From the NCBI GenBank assembly GCA_018398815.1, contig CM031610.1, positions 34,014,355-34,046,854 of the forward strand: a stretch of 32,500 nucleotides of DNA, read 5' to 3'. The stretch is from Conus ventricosus (lineage: Eukaryota; Mollusca; Gastropoda; Neogastropoda; Conidae). Position numbers and translations under genes: made by a program. The notes beneath the pieces are model-generated. The model ran no database searches, was not told where the DNA came from, and saw only the letters and a program-made list of their open reading frames with translations. Below are positions 20,780-31,450 of the stretch, piece by piece (position 1 is the first letter of the stretch; each line of letters begins with the position of its first letter).

Positions 20780-21060
20780 AGGAGAGAGGTGAGAGGACAG
20801 AGCACATCTCTTGGAGGTCACCGGGGCGACAACTCTTGACTATGGCGGTACAGATGACCTCTCCCGCAAGATGCCTGGGTGGTTCGCTATTCTCATGGAC
20901 AAGCGGCTCTTTGAGGCCAAGCGTTGTGTGGATGCCGATAGCCGTGCCTCTACTCTTCACCTACTTGGAAAAGCTGTGCGAGGATTGGGTACAGAGGTCT
21001 TGCAGTCTGCAATTCCTGAAGTCGGTTTATCAAAAAAAAAAAAAAAAAAAAAAAAAAAAA
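20780..21060 (+). mobile_element. Possible polyadenylated retroposon or processed pseudogene
   Basis: About 250 bp of single-copy-looking sequence with balanced composition ends in an uninterrupted A tract of about 30 bases (21031-21060). An open plus frame covers 20811-21030 but I recognise no domain. A second A tract follows at 21114-21132. The A tail alone suggests retroposition; the A tract could also be a simple repeat. Confidence 0.3.
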
Positions 21061-21399
21061 CAACTACGATCAACGGAACACGGTGACTTGAGGAAAACTA
21101 GGTTCTCTAAATTAAAAAAAAAAAAAAAAAAAATCGATTTCAAGAAACCGCACTTATAATCACTCGACGGCTGTTTATTTTTTTGACCTCTGATCAACGG
21201 ACGGACAGTGTCATCCCCTGCCGTGTCTGTCTATGGGTGGATAGTCTGTGGGATGAGTTGGGCACTACTCGAGCAACCCGAGCCCTGAAGTGGCAACGAA
21301 TACCCCGAAGAATGAAAATCTTCTGAATGAAAGGAGACTTTTTCCAAAATTTCCCATCCGGAAAATACCGTACCATGACAAATTTACAGACCTTGGTAT

Positions 21400-21463
21400 C
21401 TCTCTCTCTCTCTCTCTCTCTCCTTACACACACACACACACACACACACAGACACACACACGC
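21400..21463. repeat. (CT)n-(CA)n compound microsatellite
   Basis: CT tract 21400-21423 followed by a CA tract to 21463, in the large Limpet intron. Confidence 0.9.
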
Positions 21464-22289
21464 AGACTACAACAGACTCGCGTATGCGTATGTCAGTTAA
21501 GATTCCAAATAGAGGCACAATTTACCACCTTACTGACCCGACTACAACTCTGACTTCAGTCTGAGAATAACTTGTTCAAAGAGCCTCGCACAAAGAACAT
21601 TAAATCTTATCATTCATCTAGCTGTTTCAAACAAGCCGGGGACGATCTCTTCAAACCAAATGTTTCAGGTGTCTGAAACCGCACGTTTGACACGGTCCGT
21701 TCAACACGCTAGCGGATTAAAAAAAAGAAAAAAAAAAGAAGATAAAACTCCTTTTAGCTCCATGATTTATGACTTAAAGATTACCGGCCGACAGCGGGCG
21801 GTAAACAACTGAAAAAAGAAATAAAGAAAATAAATAACTTGCCCGAAGCAAAGGCGTCTGATAAAGCCAATGGCGTCTTGAAGAATACTCAATATAAAAA
21901 GGAAAGAAAAAAGAACAAGTTGAGGCGTTTCAAATTCGATCGCACCTCTTCGGCTTTCCCAAACTATTCACAACAATCCATGCCACAACCCCAGTCTATC
22001 ATTAACTCACTAGAGTAGTGCACTAGTTACCGCGACAGGCGATCGGACCATATTGTGTTCGAACAGTCGAGGCTTAATTTCAAGCGACTCGTGTATCAGC
22101 ATGTTTAACACGAGCCACTTGATGAGTCGCACCAAGGACACCGAATAGCCGAGGTTATTTTACTGTAGGCTGGGGGGAAGGATAACATTAATGTTGATGT
22201 TATATTTTGATATATGTTTGTTTACAACGGCGGAGAGGGAAACGTGATACTCGTTAGAAAATCAGGATGCGTTGGATTCGAGGCCATAA

Positions 22290-22293
<4 letters not shown>

Positions 22294-22332
<39 letters not shown>

Positions 22333-22412
22333 TGTGTGCAGCCTGGCAAAGGCGGGACCTGACATCACCCCCAACCCCCCCTCCCCCCCGACCACACACA
22401 CACACACACACA
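22294..22412. repeat. (TG)n and (CA)n microsatellites separated by 60 bases
   Basis: (TG)n at 22294-22338 and (CA)n at 22393-22413. They are complementary, so the pair can fold into a stem around a C-rich loop. Confidence 0.85.
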
Positions 22413-22884
22413 CACCCTTATCGTTAGGATAACGACATTCTAGCTCTTCCAAGAAACGGTGCTGCCTTCCTAATTCTCTATCAATTCTAGAAATAACCGA
22501 CGAAAAGCCCACCATAGGAGTCTTTGCAGCGCTGTCGAGTCAAGTTTGCGGCACAGTCTGCTAACCAAGAAGAGTATATTGTCCTTTAACGTTGAACCGC
22601 TTCCACTATGCCAAGGCGAATACGTGTCCTCCCGCTTTGTGAACGTCACGGAACGGTGCTTTTGCAACGATCGGTTAATGCACAACTGACGGCCTCTCAA
22701 TATGCCACACCTGCTCGGCGCTGATGTCATGCACGTTATTCAAATGTCAGATTTTCTAATGGCCTATATGTAAACTGGTCTTTTAACTGTGCCCACCATC
22801 CCATCCCTTCTCTCCTTTCCCTCCCGCAACTCTCATACAGACATTCCTTGCAACGTTTCCCGGAAATTATCATTACTTCAACAT

Positions 22885-22929
22885 TGCTTGATACCAGAAG
22901 AAATTTTATCACCTGAATCACTCTCTCTT

Positions 22930-22981
<52 letters not shown>

Positions 22982-22994
22982 GTGGTATCAAGCA
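22885..22994. repeat. 12-bp inverted repeat enclosing a (CA)n-(GA)n tract
   Basis: tgcttgatacca (22885-22896) and tggtatcaagca (22983-22994) are exact reverse complements. Between them lie 86 bases, mostly (CA)n-(GA)n. Confidence 0.75.
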
Positions 22995-23525
22995 TCGCTG
23001 CTCACAAAAAGAAAGGTAACCTTGAAATTCAAGGGTTTTCATGTGAAACAGCGCTCCCTGCATACAAAAATGGCAGCCAACACTACTTCATGACGGAAGA
23101 CTTCGCGTCGTAAAGTCCCAACTTTGAAGATCTAAAACACACACACATACTAACTGGAAAATCGGGAAACACACAATTATTTTCTCAAGGAAAATTCTGA
23201 CCGGTAGTCCTAAATTTACACTACCTAAAGATACGGCCAAGAGGGAAATCCGTGGCCCTAACTTCTTCCTTTGTCGTTTTCTGTGATCATTACGATTTCA
23301 CAGGTTAGCATGCACGTGATCAAGTCACAGATGACGCAATGCACTTTTAATCAGTACGTTGTAATTCTATAAACTTATGGTGCTATCCGGCAGACACTGA
23401 ATAATGCGAGAACCTGTCAAAAAATGAATCACCATCTGGGGCTATTGAAAGGACTGACTTTCAAGTTTGCACTCATACACACACACATGCGCGCGCGCGC
23501 ACACCCATACAGGCTCAGACACACA

Positions 23526-23562
23526 CGCACACACGCTCTCTCTCTCTCTCTCTCTCTCTCTC
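23526..23562. repeat. (CA)-(CT)n microsatellite
   Basis: Short CA runs lead into a (CT)n tract, in the large intron. Confidence 0.85.
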
Positions 23563-23937
23563 GACTGGCATGTACACAATATATACAGCATATTACTTCC
23601 CTCTCAACCCCTCCCAGTCTTTTTCCTTTCCGTCCACCGAATAATATCGCACACGGCGAAAAACCACATAAACGGCTGGTACGCTCACGGCTAACTCCTA
23701 AAACAACAAGAGAGTGGATCAGACTCCGCCGGCCCGGCGGGTATCCTTACATCCCAGACAACATCGCCTCCCGCTCTTCTGGGAGGAAGGAATCGATAAA
23801 ACGTCAGGTCCACTCCCATCTTGCACACCGCGGAAACTCAAAGGAGCGTGCAGTGGAAGTAATGCCATCATCATTACGGCAACGATTTTCAAAACCCATA
23901 GTGGAAGAAACCGACTTAGATACAGTTAACCTTCGGC

Positions 23938-24062
23938 TGGGAAGGCGGGGGTGAGGGGGTGAGGGGAGGGGGGTCGTGGTGATGGTGATGGGAAGACCGG
24001 CACTGCCAGGCCTCCTTTGGGAGGGAAAGAAGGATGGGGGAGTGGTGGGGGGTGGGGGCGTC
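23938..24062. repeat. G-rich stretch with many GGG runs
   Basis: More than six runs of three or more G on the plus strand, including ggggtgagggggtgagggga. It has G-quadruplex potential on that strand; in the Limpet transcript this is C-rich. Confidence 0.7.
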
Positions 24063-25597
24063 TGTTGGTGACGTCCCAGTTGGAGGTTCACCCTTTGGGG
24101 GAACAGGCCCAGCCTAATCCTATCAAGAGTGGCGTGTGGTCGTGGCGCTGGCCGCTGGGCCAGACGCGCCCACTGCATTGTGATATCGCAGTCTGTGACT
24201 TCGTATGTCACGTAGGATGAAGCCGACATCGGACCCCTACGCCTCCCGTTCAGACTCTGGTCAGTGGACATACCTTCAAGAGCTAAAGACTGACGGGGAC
24301 GTTCATCTCCATTCTTCAAGAATGATGGCCAACTCAATAACGTTAAATGTCTAAAAGGTCCTGCATGCGGCATGTTGTTAGGGAAAACGGACTAAAAACA
24401 CAGGAATCATACACCATTTTTCTTTTCTCGAGTTAAACTCTTCTTTTCGATCAACTTCACGTTTCTGTTCTCCTTTCGTTTACTCCAGCCTTACCTGCCC
24501 TAACTACTCCAACATCTTTATCATGTTTTCGTTTCAATTTAGTCTTTCTCCTCCCTCTTTCTATCCGCCATATCCCTACCTCGTCTTTTATCTCTTGGTC
24601 ATTTAATCTAACATCCTCTTTTATATCTCTACTGAATCCCCTCCCCCTCCCCTCCTCTCTCTAATGCGGATGGATTTCTTCTATCAGAATTTAGGCGGGG
24701 TCTTTCTGAAAACAATCGGCACATGTAGCAACAAAAATCGTCCACCATAGAAACGACTACATGCATTACGTGAACAATCTGTTGAGGATGAACTGCCCTT
24801 TACTCTGGGTGATTTCCGTACGAAACTGGTTCAAAACAACCAATATGTGTATCCATGTTCATTTGGATTTTGTTATTGATGGCATCGAATAATGCGACAA
24901 CATTCGTAATTTGGCTGTGTACCTATTATTTGTTAAAAGCTCTTCGGCTACGGGAGACAACTGTGTCTTACTTTCGTGACAGATAATCTTTTCGTGTTCG
25001 TTTTTTTCTTCTTTCTTTTCTTTTCTTTAAACAATCGACAGCAGAGATCCAGTCGTCGATAATCTCTACTTTTATCGTCCTATGGCCATATGGGGTTATG
25101 AACTTTGTGCGAATAAATGCTCTGAATCTTTCCCCCTTTCCTGCACTTTTATCTTGATCCCCTCTCCCTCCCTAACCTCTCTCTCTCTCTCTCACACACA
25201 TACAAACACACACACACACACCACGCACACATACACTTTGTTTACTAGTATACCCTCTTCTTTCCGTCTCTTTTTCCAAGTTACATTACAAACTCGATTC
25301 GCTGGCAATAACTTGGCCATTTTATGTACGACGTGGTAAAGAAAGAGCAGCCTGAATCAACACATTTATGTAGAAGAAGAAGACGTACACCATCACCATC
25401 AACACATAATTATATAATGGTCATATTCCACACATGGCATTTAGCTTATTATGTTCAGAATCACAGAACAGCATGGTCCAATTAATTCACGTACGTCAAC
25501 TCCCGGACAACTAAACGTAATCTAAAACGTCACTGCTGTATCTACTACACAATGACGCAATACAAAAACAAACACGTCAGAATTAATGCACACCAAC

Positions 25598-25778
25598 CTT
25601 TTCGCGGGTGAGACCGGAAGGAACCCAGGTGAATCCCTCGCGCAGAGTCTTCTCCTTGCTGGTGTGCACGTTGGGGTCGTCCTGCCGTTTCCAGCCCAGC
25701 CGATCCCGCACGTTGACGAAATTGTCGTTGTACACATCGTGCTCGTCGCGCGGGCACTTGCAATGCGTGCAGTTATTC
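25598..25778 (-). CDS. Lmpt: Limpet/LIMPETin-like PET-LIM protein, N-terminal Cys motif and start of PET domain (internal exon)
   Basis: This is the first recognisable exon of a PET-LIM gene. The acceptor reads gttcgcgcag|GAATAAC and the donor is AAAAG|GTTGGTG, giving 181 bp: one base that completes an upstream codon (phase 2 intron) and 60 full codons. Residues 3-8 are CTHCKC followed by PRDEHD, the Cys-rich signature that precedes PET in testin, LMCD1, prickle and Limpet proteins. Residues 48-60 start the PET domain with GFTWVPSGLT, which corresponds to YEWAPP in testin. The intervening VNVRDRLGWK stretch and the GFTWVP wording favour Limpet over testin or prickle. PET-LIM proteins are zinc-finger adaptors of the cytoskeleton and nucleus; that role is family knowledge, not shown here. 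The exon that should end near the conserved Trp was not found in 25.8-32.5 kb. The next exon is 7.4 kb away. Confidence 0.9.
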
Positions 25779-26361
25779 CTGCGCGAACAGATAATGATAA
25801 CAATAATGATAATGCTCCCTCTACTACTACGACTACTAAACCGCAGGTAGATAAATAAAAAATGTCGGGGGTGGAGGTGGGGGAGGCCTTTAAATATAAA
25901 TTGCTTCCACATGTTCTGGAAAGTCTGTGCTGTGTGACGTATATACCGCGTTAAAATTGCTTGAAGGTTCATGACTCGGAGTAGGAATTATTCACATGTT
26001 TCTTCCTTCATTTATTTTGAATCGAGTGCTCTTTAATTAAAACACACACACACACAAATCTGCTTTTTTGTTTGTTCAGTTCGATTCAGCAATCTATTAC
26101 GTTGTTCTGTTCTAGAAATGTCTCCCTTTTCTGTCATCTGCTTTGATTTTGCCTCCTCACCTCTTCTCGATGTCGTCCGCCGTTTCGTTTTTGTTTTTGT
26201 TTTCTCTTTTTTTTTTTCTGTCTACGTAGTTCAATCACCTCGTGACTTCGCTCCAGAAAGTCTGATCCCCTTTCTCTTGCACAATGCAAGATATTTAAGC
26301 AAGGTAAAAGAGATTAGGAACTCTGGAATGGCCACCAGCTGTCCGTTCTGCGGTGTCCTTT

Positions 26362-26411
<50 letters not shown>

Positions 26412-28085
26412 AGAGAGGGGGGGGGGGGGGGAGGGGGAACGGTGTTATTTACAAGTATTTTTTTCTTTTTTTAATTTTTTTTTTGTCTCCTCGGTACCCT
26501 CCACTGGCGCTACTTTCACGCCGCTGATTCCGGTTCCCGTTACCATACCAATCCAGGTTTGCACTGTCGCAGCACCAGCAGCCTATAAGAAACAACCGAC
26601 ATTAAGTCATCGTGAGGCAACACACGAGAGGAGACACGGCCATGCTGCGCTGCCGAAACACTTTTGGTGGGGTTGAGCGGTGTCTGCTGTGAGCCGGCAT
26701 AGGCAGGGCACCATCTATGTCCCCCTACTGACGACAACTACAGTCCCGAGTCGCGGAGCCATCGTGAGTGAGTACTCTCCCCTCCGGAGGGCGTCACCAC
26801 GTCCATCCGAAGACAATCCTCGCGAACTTGCCGTACCGACGTCTGTGACGCAATCATCATTGGCTATAGACGTGGTGATGAAATTGACGTCACCGCGGAA
26901 GCACGGCGTGAAGCGTCTTGATTACGCAAATTTGACTTTTGGTCTGTCGATTCTTTCCAAAACGGAAAAGAAAGAAAGCATGAATAATTCTAAATACGGG
27001 TAGGCTTACTCTTTTGTTGTTGTTGTTTACCAGTATGCACAACTGAATTATTGCTGAAATGGGAGGTGGCCATTATAGTTCATTTTGAATACAAAGTGAG
27101 AAACTTCATATAATCATGCCTTTCTTGCGATTCTCCTTGCAGAAAGACATTAACACAGGCATTAAGTGTAAAACAGCCACACACACACACACACACACAC
27201 TCTAATGTACGCCCCAAACTTCTGCCGAATGCGGGGAAGAATGTGACTTACTAAGTAGAATGTATAAACTATCGATTTCTCGCCGATTTTCTCGTGTAAG
27301 AAATTCAACAATTTCCCAGCAACTCGCGTGTATGGATACGTTGAAACAAGTCACGTTCTGCGAATCGAACGAATGCTTTGGTCACGAGGCTGTTCTGTTG
27401 ACGACTGAATGGTGTCAAGTGCACAGAATGTGTGAAGGTGTCGTGTGCATATGTTGTTTTGTGTTTTAAGATTGAACGTCAGCAGTATTGGGGTATTGAG
27501 AGAAAAAAAGATCATGTGATTGTATGACGTTATTCCGTTGGTTGTGGCCCGGGTGAGTACTGCTTGGGAGCGCTGCGCGCGTTATTTAACTTGGCTAGAA
27601 AATTTTATACTCACTTGCTCTACGCCAGCCGGGGGAGTCGCACGGTCTGTTTATTTACGGCGATTGAAGACCGATGCAAGGCTGATGCATCGTTGAGGTA
27701 TTTTTGTCATTAATGTTTAACTAGAGAGAAGAGAAATCTTTGGGGAAGAAATAAAGAAAACATTTGTATTCAAAAGAAAAGAAAAGAATAAGAACCAGTG
27801 TGGTTACACCTGTAACATTTCTTTATAAAAGAATGGGGAAAAGAAAGAAAAAGTAATATTTAAAGTAAAAGCTTACAAGAAAAAGTTACTGTTTACATCT
27901 TCATGTTTAAGTGAGTCTCCTTAGTTACTGTAGAACTGCACGTGGTTCCGAGTGTGTTGACAGGTTGCCTGTCTCACGCCGGGCCACGGGTGGGAGGATT
28001 GAAGGTGGCGGAGGTGCCGGACCTGATCCCAGCCTGGGACGGGTGGCGGACCTCGCCCGCAGTACCCTTCCTCAAGGAGGAGGAA
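25779..28085. other. Region upstream of the first recognised Limpet exon, no exon identified
   Basis: Probably intron of the same gene, because the exon at 25778 needs an upstream exon. It includes a CA tract at 26041-26055, a (GA)n-(G)n tract at 26361-26436, and a CA tract at 27178-27200. Plus frames at 26353-26676 and 26680-27003 have no recognised domain. Confidence 0.5.
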
Positions 28086-28087
28086 TC

Positions 28088-28192
28088 ATGTGGATGAAGA
28101 ATGTCTTTGGCGCATTCTCCTGTGTTTATGAAGAATGACTGGCGTATTTCCCCATGTGGATGAAGAATGACTCTGGCGCATTCCCCCATAGT
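28088..28192. repeat. 32-34-bp minisatellite, three copies
   Basis: atgaagaatg recurs at 28094, 28128 and 28160, each time followed by a ctggcg(c/t)att-like segment and C-rich end. Confidence 0.85.
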
Positions 28193-28360
28193 GTAATAAC
28201 TCTACTTTACGACCTCCACTGTTATGAATTGGATTTGATTGTTTTCCTGTGTTGAGGTTGTAAGCTAATGGTATAAGATAAAGATACGGTGATGATGGAT
28301 AGTGACATAGACCCCATGTTTTATGAACCTGTCAATTGAAGGGGAAACAGTACCGGGCGT

Positions 28361-28520
28361 TTACCTCCTTGGTGGAGAGGAGGTGTGTTTGTATTTATTT
28401 GGTGTTACCTCCTTGGTGGAGAGGAGGTGAGTTTGTATTTATTTGGTGTTACCTCCTTGGTGGAGAGGAGGTGTATTTGTGTTTATTTTGTGTTGCCTCC
28501 CCATTGGAGAGGTGTGGACA
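28361..28520. repeat. 44-bp minisatellite with an internal hairpin, about 3.5 copies
   Basis: Units start ttacctccttggtggagagg at 28361, 28405 and 28449, with a diverged start ttgcctcc at 28493. Each full unit contains acctcc and ggaggt as inverted arms around a 10-base loop. Confidence 0.92.
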
Positions 28521-29540
28521 AGTTGATTTGAGCATTGTATGTATATATTCATATTTGTTCTCCCGTAGGAGGAGGGAAGGAAAAAACCAACTTTTCGGTG
28601 TTGTGTATTCATTTGACGCGCCTTGGGTGAAAGGAGTGATTGCGCGCGTTTGCGGAGTTTGCTTTGGCGGTGGTGCGTGCGTGTGTGGCACGACTCCGAG
28701 AAGCATGACAGTGGTGACCCCACTCTACAGACGGAAACACTGGTAGCCCATAAAATCAGCAAATATATGGTGCACTTGCGTAACTTTAGAAAGTTAGCAG
28801 AGTGACCGCAGGCGAACGTTTGTCACGCTTGTTGAAGACCAATGACTCGAAATGCTTTGTTTTCTCTACGATTTCTTCTGTCCATTGGTTCGATGATCAA
28901 GTGACACAACTTTAGTCTGTATTGAAACTCGTCTTGTCCTAGAACCAAAGCTGTCACTGTCCTCATCCCCATCCTGCTTTCACCCGATCTCTGGCATAAT
29001 GGTAAGTCATTAACCGCCTTCTGCTTCTGAATGTTGCAGTTTCTTTTTTTGTTGTTGTTTCATGGGAATCGAATGCCTGATTGACAAAATGTCCTTTTCC
29101 AACATACACAGTAACAGCCCCACCTCCCAAAAGAAATGGTGTCGATAACTTGAATACGACAAAACACAAATAAACGAACAATGCAGAACGCACAGTAACG
29201 CTTATTCAACACGTAATTCAAAACAAGACCAGTGCATTTCCACAAATACGTGTTCTTCAAACGTCATAAACACCACAGCTCAGTGCGCGTTTTCTGCTGT
29301 TTTCATTGGCTTATTTCCAGTAATGCTGCAGTCTGTTTCAGATTTTCCCCTCAAGGCTTGAATAACAGATGCCCCCTCGCCCCGCACCCCCCCCCCCCCC
29401 CCCCACCCCTCCCCTCTCCATTATATTGTTAAACCGCCGCCCGCTTGGACCAGCAAAGTGCAACAATACAGGTAATCAACGGGCAGGACAAAAAGGATTA
29501 ATGCCACGCTGAGCTTAATGTTCGGCTGAAGGACTGAAAA
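28521..29540. other. Single-copy stretch with a C run, no gene seen
   Basis: Only a C run at about 29389-29404 and small frames without domains were seen. Confidence 0.5.
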
Positions 29541-29544
29541 TAGC

Positions 29545-29548
<4 letters not shown>

Positions 29549-29579
<31 letters not shown>

Positions 29580-29619
29580 TGCGTGCGTACGTGTGTGCGA
29601 GCGGGCGCGCACGCGCGCC

Positions 29620-29658
<39 letters not shown>

Positions 29659-29746
29659 TTGTATTTGTGAGCGTTGGGCAGAAGGATGGACACATTATGT
29701 TTAGTTGGACTTGCATTCATGTGTGTGTGTATGTGCGGACGGGCGC

Positions 29747-29781
<35 letters not shown>

Positions 29782-29934
29782 AAAGTGACTGTAAGTATTT
29801 GTGAGCGTTGGGCAGAAGGATGGAGACACTATGCTTTGTTGTGTGAGTGTGGTGTGTATATATGTATGGGTGCGCGCGCGCGCGCGTGTGTGTGTGTGAC
29901 TGTGAGACCAGAGAGAAAAAGACAGGTGCAGGGG

Positions 29935-29965
<31 letters not shown>

Positions 29966-29970
29966 ATCAA
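29549..29970. repeat. 134-bp compound tandem repeat with GA and CG/TG tracts
   Basis: tatttgtgagcgttgggcag followed by aaggatgga(c/g)aca occurs at 29662 and 29796. Each unit has a TG/CG-rich stretch, a gccacag box and a (GA)n tract; a diverged third unit runs to about 29966. Confidence 0.85.
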
Positions 29971-30194
29971 GCGTTGCGTGCTGTATGTATGTATGTCACT
30001 TGCGCGGACGACTGCACAAGAATACTCGAAGAACACGCACCGGGGTCTCCTTGTCGTGAACAAGCGCCGGCTTCAAAACCTTTCGGGTCAAAAGCTATGA
30101 AATCTCTCCGATATCTTTGCACCGATTACTTCATACAAGCAACATTGTCTCTCCCTGCATGCTACACCTTCCTCTGCAAAACAGTCTCTACAGT

Positions 30195-30930
30195 CCCCCC
30201 CCCCCCCCCCCCCCCTTTTTTTTTTTTTTTTTTTTGCTTTGCTTCCCATGCACCCTCCTAACTGCCCCGGCTCTTTTAGTGTTTCTCCTATTTAGGCGAT
30301 TTGTACCTCGGCAAAGAACAGTCACTGCACATCCCACCTCCCTCCCCAAACCCTCCTCCGCGTCTTCCGGTATGTCTGCTAACACCTGTTCACTGTGTCC
30401 CCATCCTCATTCCCCTCTCCATCCACCCCCCCCCCCCCCCCCCCCCCGCGCGCAACCTGCCCTTTCATCCCTAATCTCTCTCCCACCGCGGGTCTCTGAT
30501 CCGACATCAGACCCTTTGTTCGTTCATTGTGTCCCCCCCCCCTCCCCCCCCCCCCCCCCCCCCCCCATCTCGTCGCTCCTGGTCAATCCCAGCCCACCCT
30601 CTCACCTCCATTTCCTCTCACATTCCACCCCCGCGCAAACAGCACCCCCCCCCCCCCCCCCATCCCTCCATGCTCCGTTCTACTACGGTCTGTGATCCAC
30701 CATAGAACCTTCAGTTCTTGCTCACAAGTCTTTTGTTTCCTTCGCCTGTTTTCTTTTTCTTCTCCCTTCCGATGGCCAGTACAGATGACCCGAACGTCCC
30801 CGCGCCTCGCAGGCCTGACTCACGTCACACGGTCCGTTTTACCTGTGGGACCGCCTGTCATCGCTCAGGTGAACGTCCACACAGCCAAACACGAGGATGG
30901 ACCCCCCCCCCCCATCTCCCTTCCCAAAAA
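30195..30930. repeat. C-rich block with repeated poly-C runs
   Basis: C runs at 30195-30215 (then T to 30235), 30427-30447, 30533-30566 (interrupted), 30645-30660 and 30902-30912, with an A run at 30927-30946. Proline-rich plus frames here are translations of these runs. Confidence 0.88.
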
Positions 30931-30946
30931 AAAAAAAAAAAAAAAA

Positions 30947-31394
30947 GTCACTCGTGCCCGTTGGCCTGTGCTTGTCTTCCCCTCGGGCAATTCCACCGCC
31001 ACGGGATCCGCATTTCATTGTACGGCATGGCATTCTTGTCGCATCCAATTCCGCGATGCTCGCTCCACTTCCACCGACAGCCGCCCGTGAGCTGCTCTCC
31101 TTTGCCGAAGTCTAGTTCCCATGCAAGGCTCATTCCGTGTCAGCCAGTCAAGATCGTGAGATACGGAGGTTAAAAAACAAAACAAAACAAAAACATTATC
31201 CACGCTTGGATGGACAGGAAAACGGACCGTAAGAACCGCGAGAAAGAACATTTGATTCTCTTAAGTTTTATTAGTGTCTGGTTTTTGAAGGCGTCTCTGC
31301 GTGTGCTCTTGTCCATGGACGTTACACAATACCTTTTATGCCATGATGTCATAGTGTGTGTAGTGTGCGAGTAGTGTGCGTGTAGTGTGTGTGC

Positions 31395-31450
<56 letters not shown>

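Larger units (their letters stand above)
18169..25597 (-). other. Large intron between first recognised exon and PET exon
   Basis: This 7.4 kb intron is inferred from the in-phase joining of the two exons. It holds a (CA)n tract at 18631-18722, a 22-bp minisatellite at 19833-19922, a 118-bp tandem duplication near 20073-20312, a possible polyadenylated insertion ending at 21060, compound microsatellites at 21400-21463, 22294-22412, 22929-22981 and 23526-23562, and a G-rich stretch at 23938-24062. The rest (for example 18723-19800, 21550-22280 and 24400-25170) looks like single-copy non-coding DNA; short Met-initiated frames there show no recognisable domain. Confidence 0.8.

Noticed and set aside
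22084..22165. Hammerhead-ribozyme-like string (ttgatgagtc followed by ccgaata)
   Set aside because: The core does not match: CUGAUGA is altered, extra bases separate stem II from the GAA, and stems I and III do not pair.
23424..24373. Opposing frames of 176 and 189 codons in the large intron
   Set aside because: Both overlap CT and G-rich tracts, lie inside a Limpet intron, and show no known domain.
28336..28746. 136-codon plus frame
   Set aside because: Its first half is the 44-bp minisatellite read through in all three frames, with no recognisable domain.
30117..31173. Proline-rich plus frames of 150-192 codons
   Set aside because: They are created by poly-C runs, and the other strand and frames are equally open.
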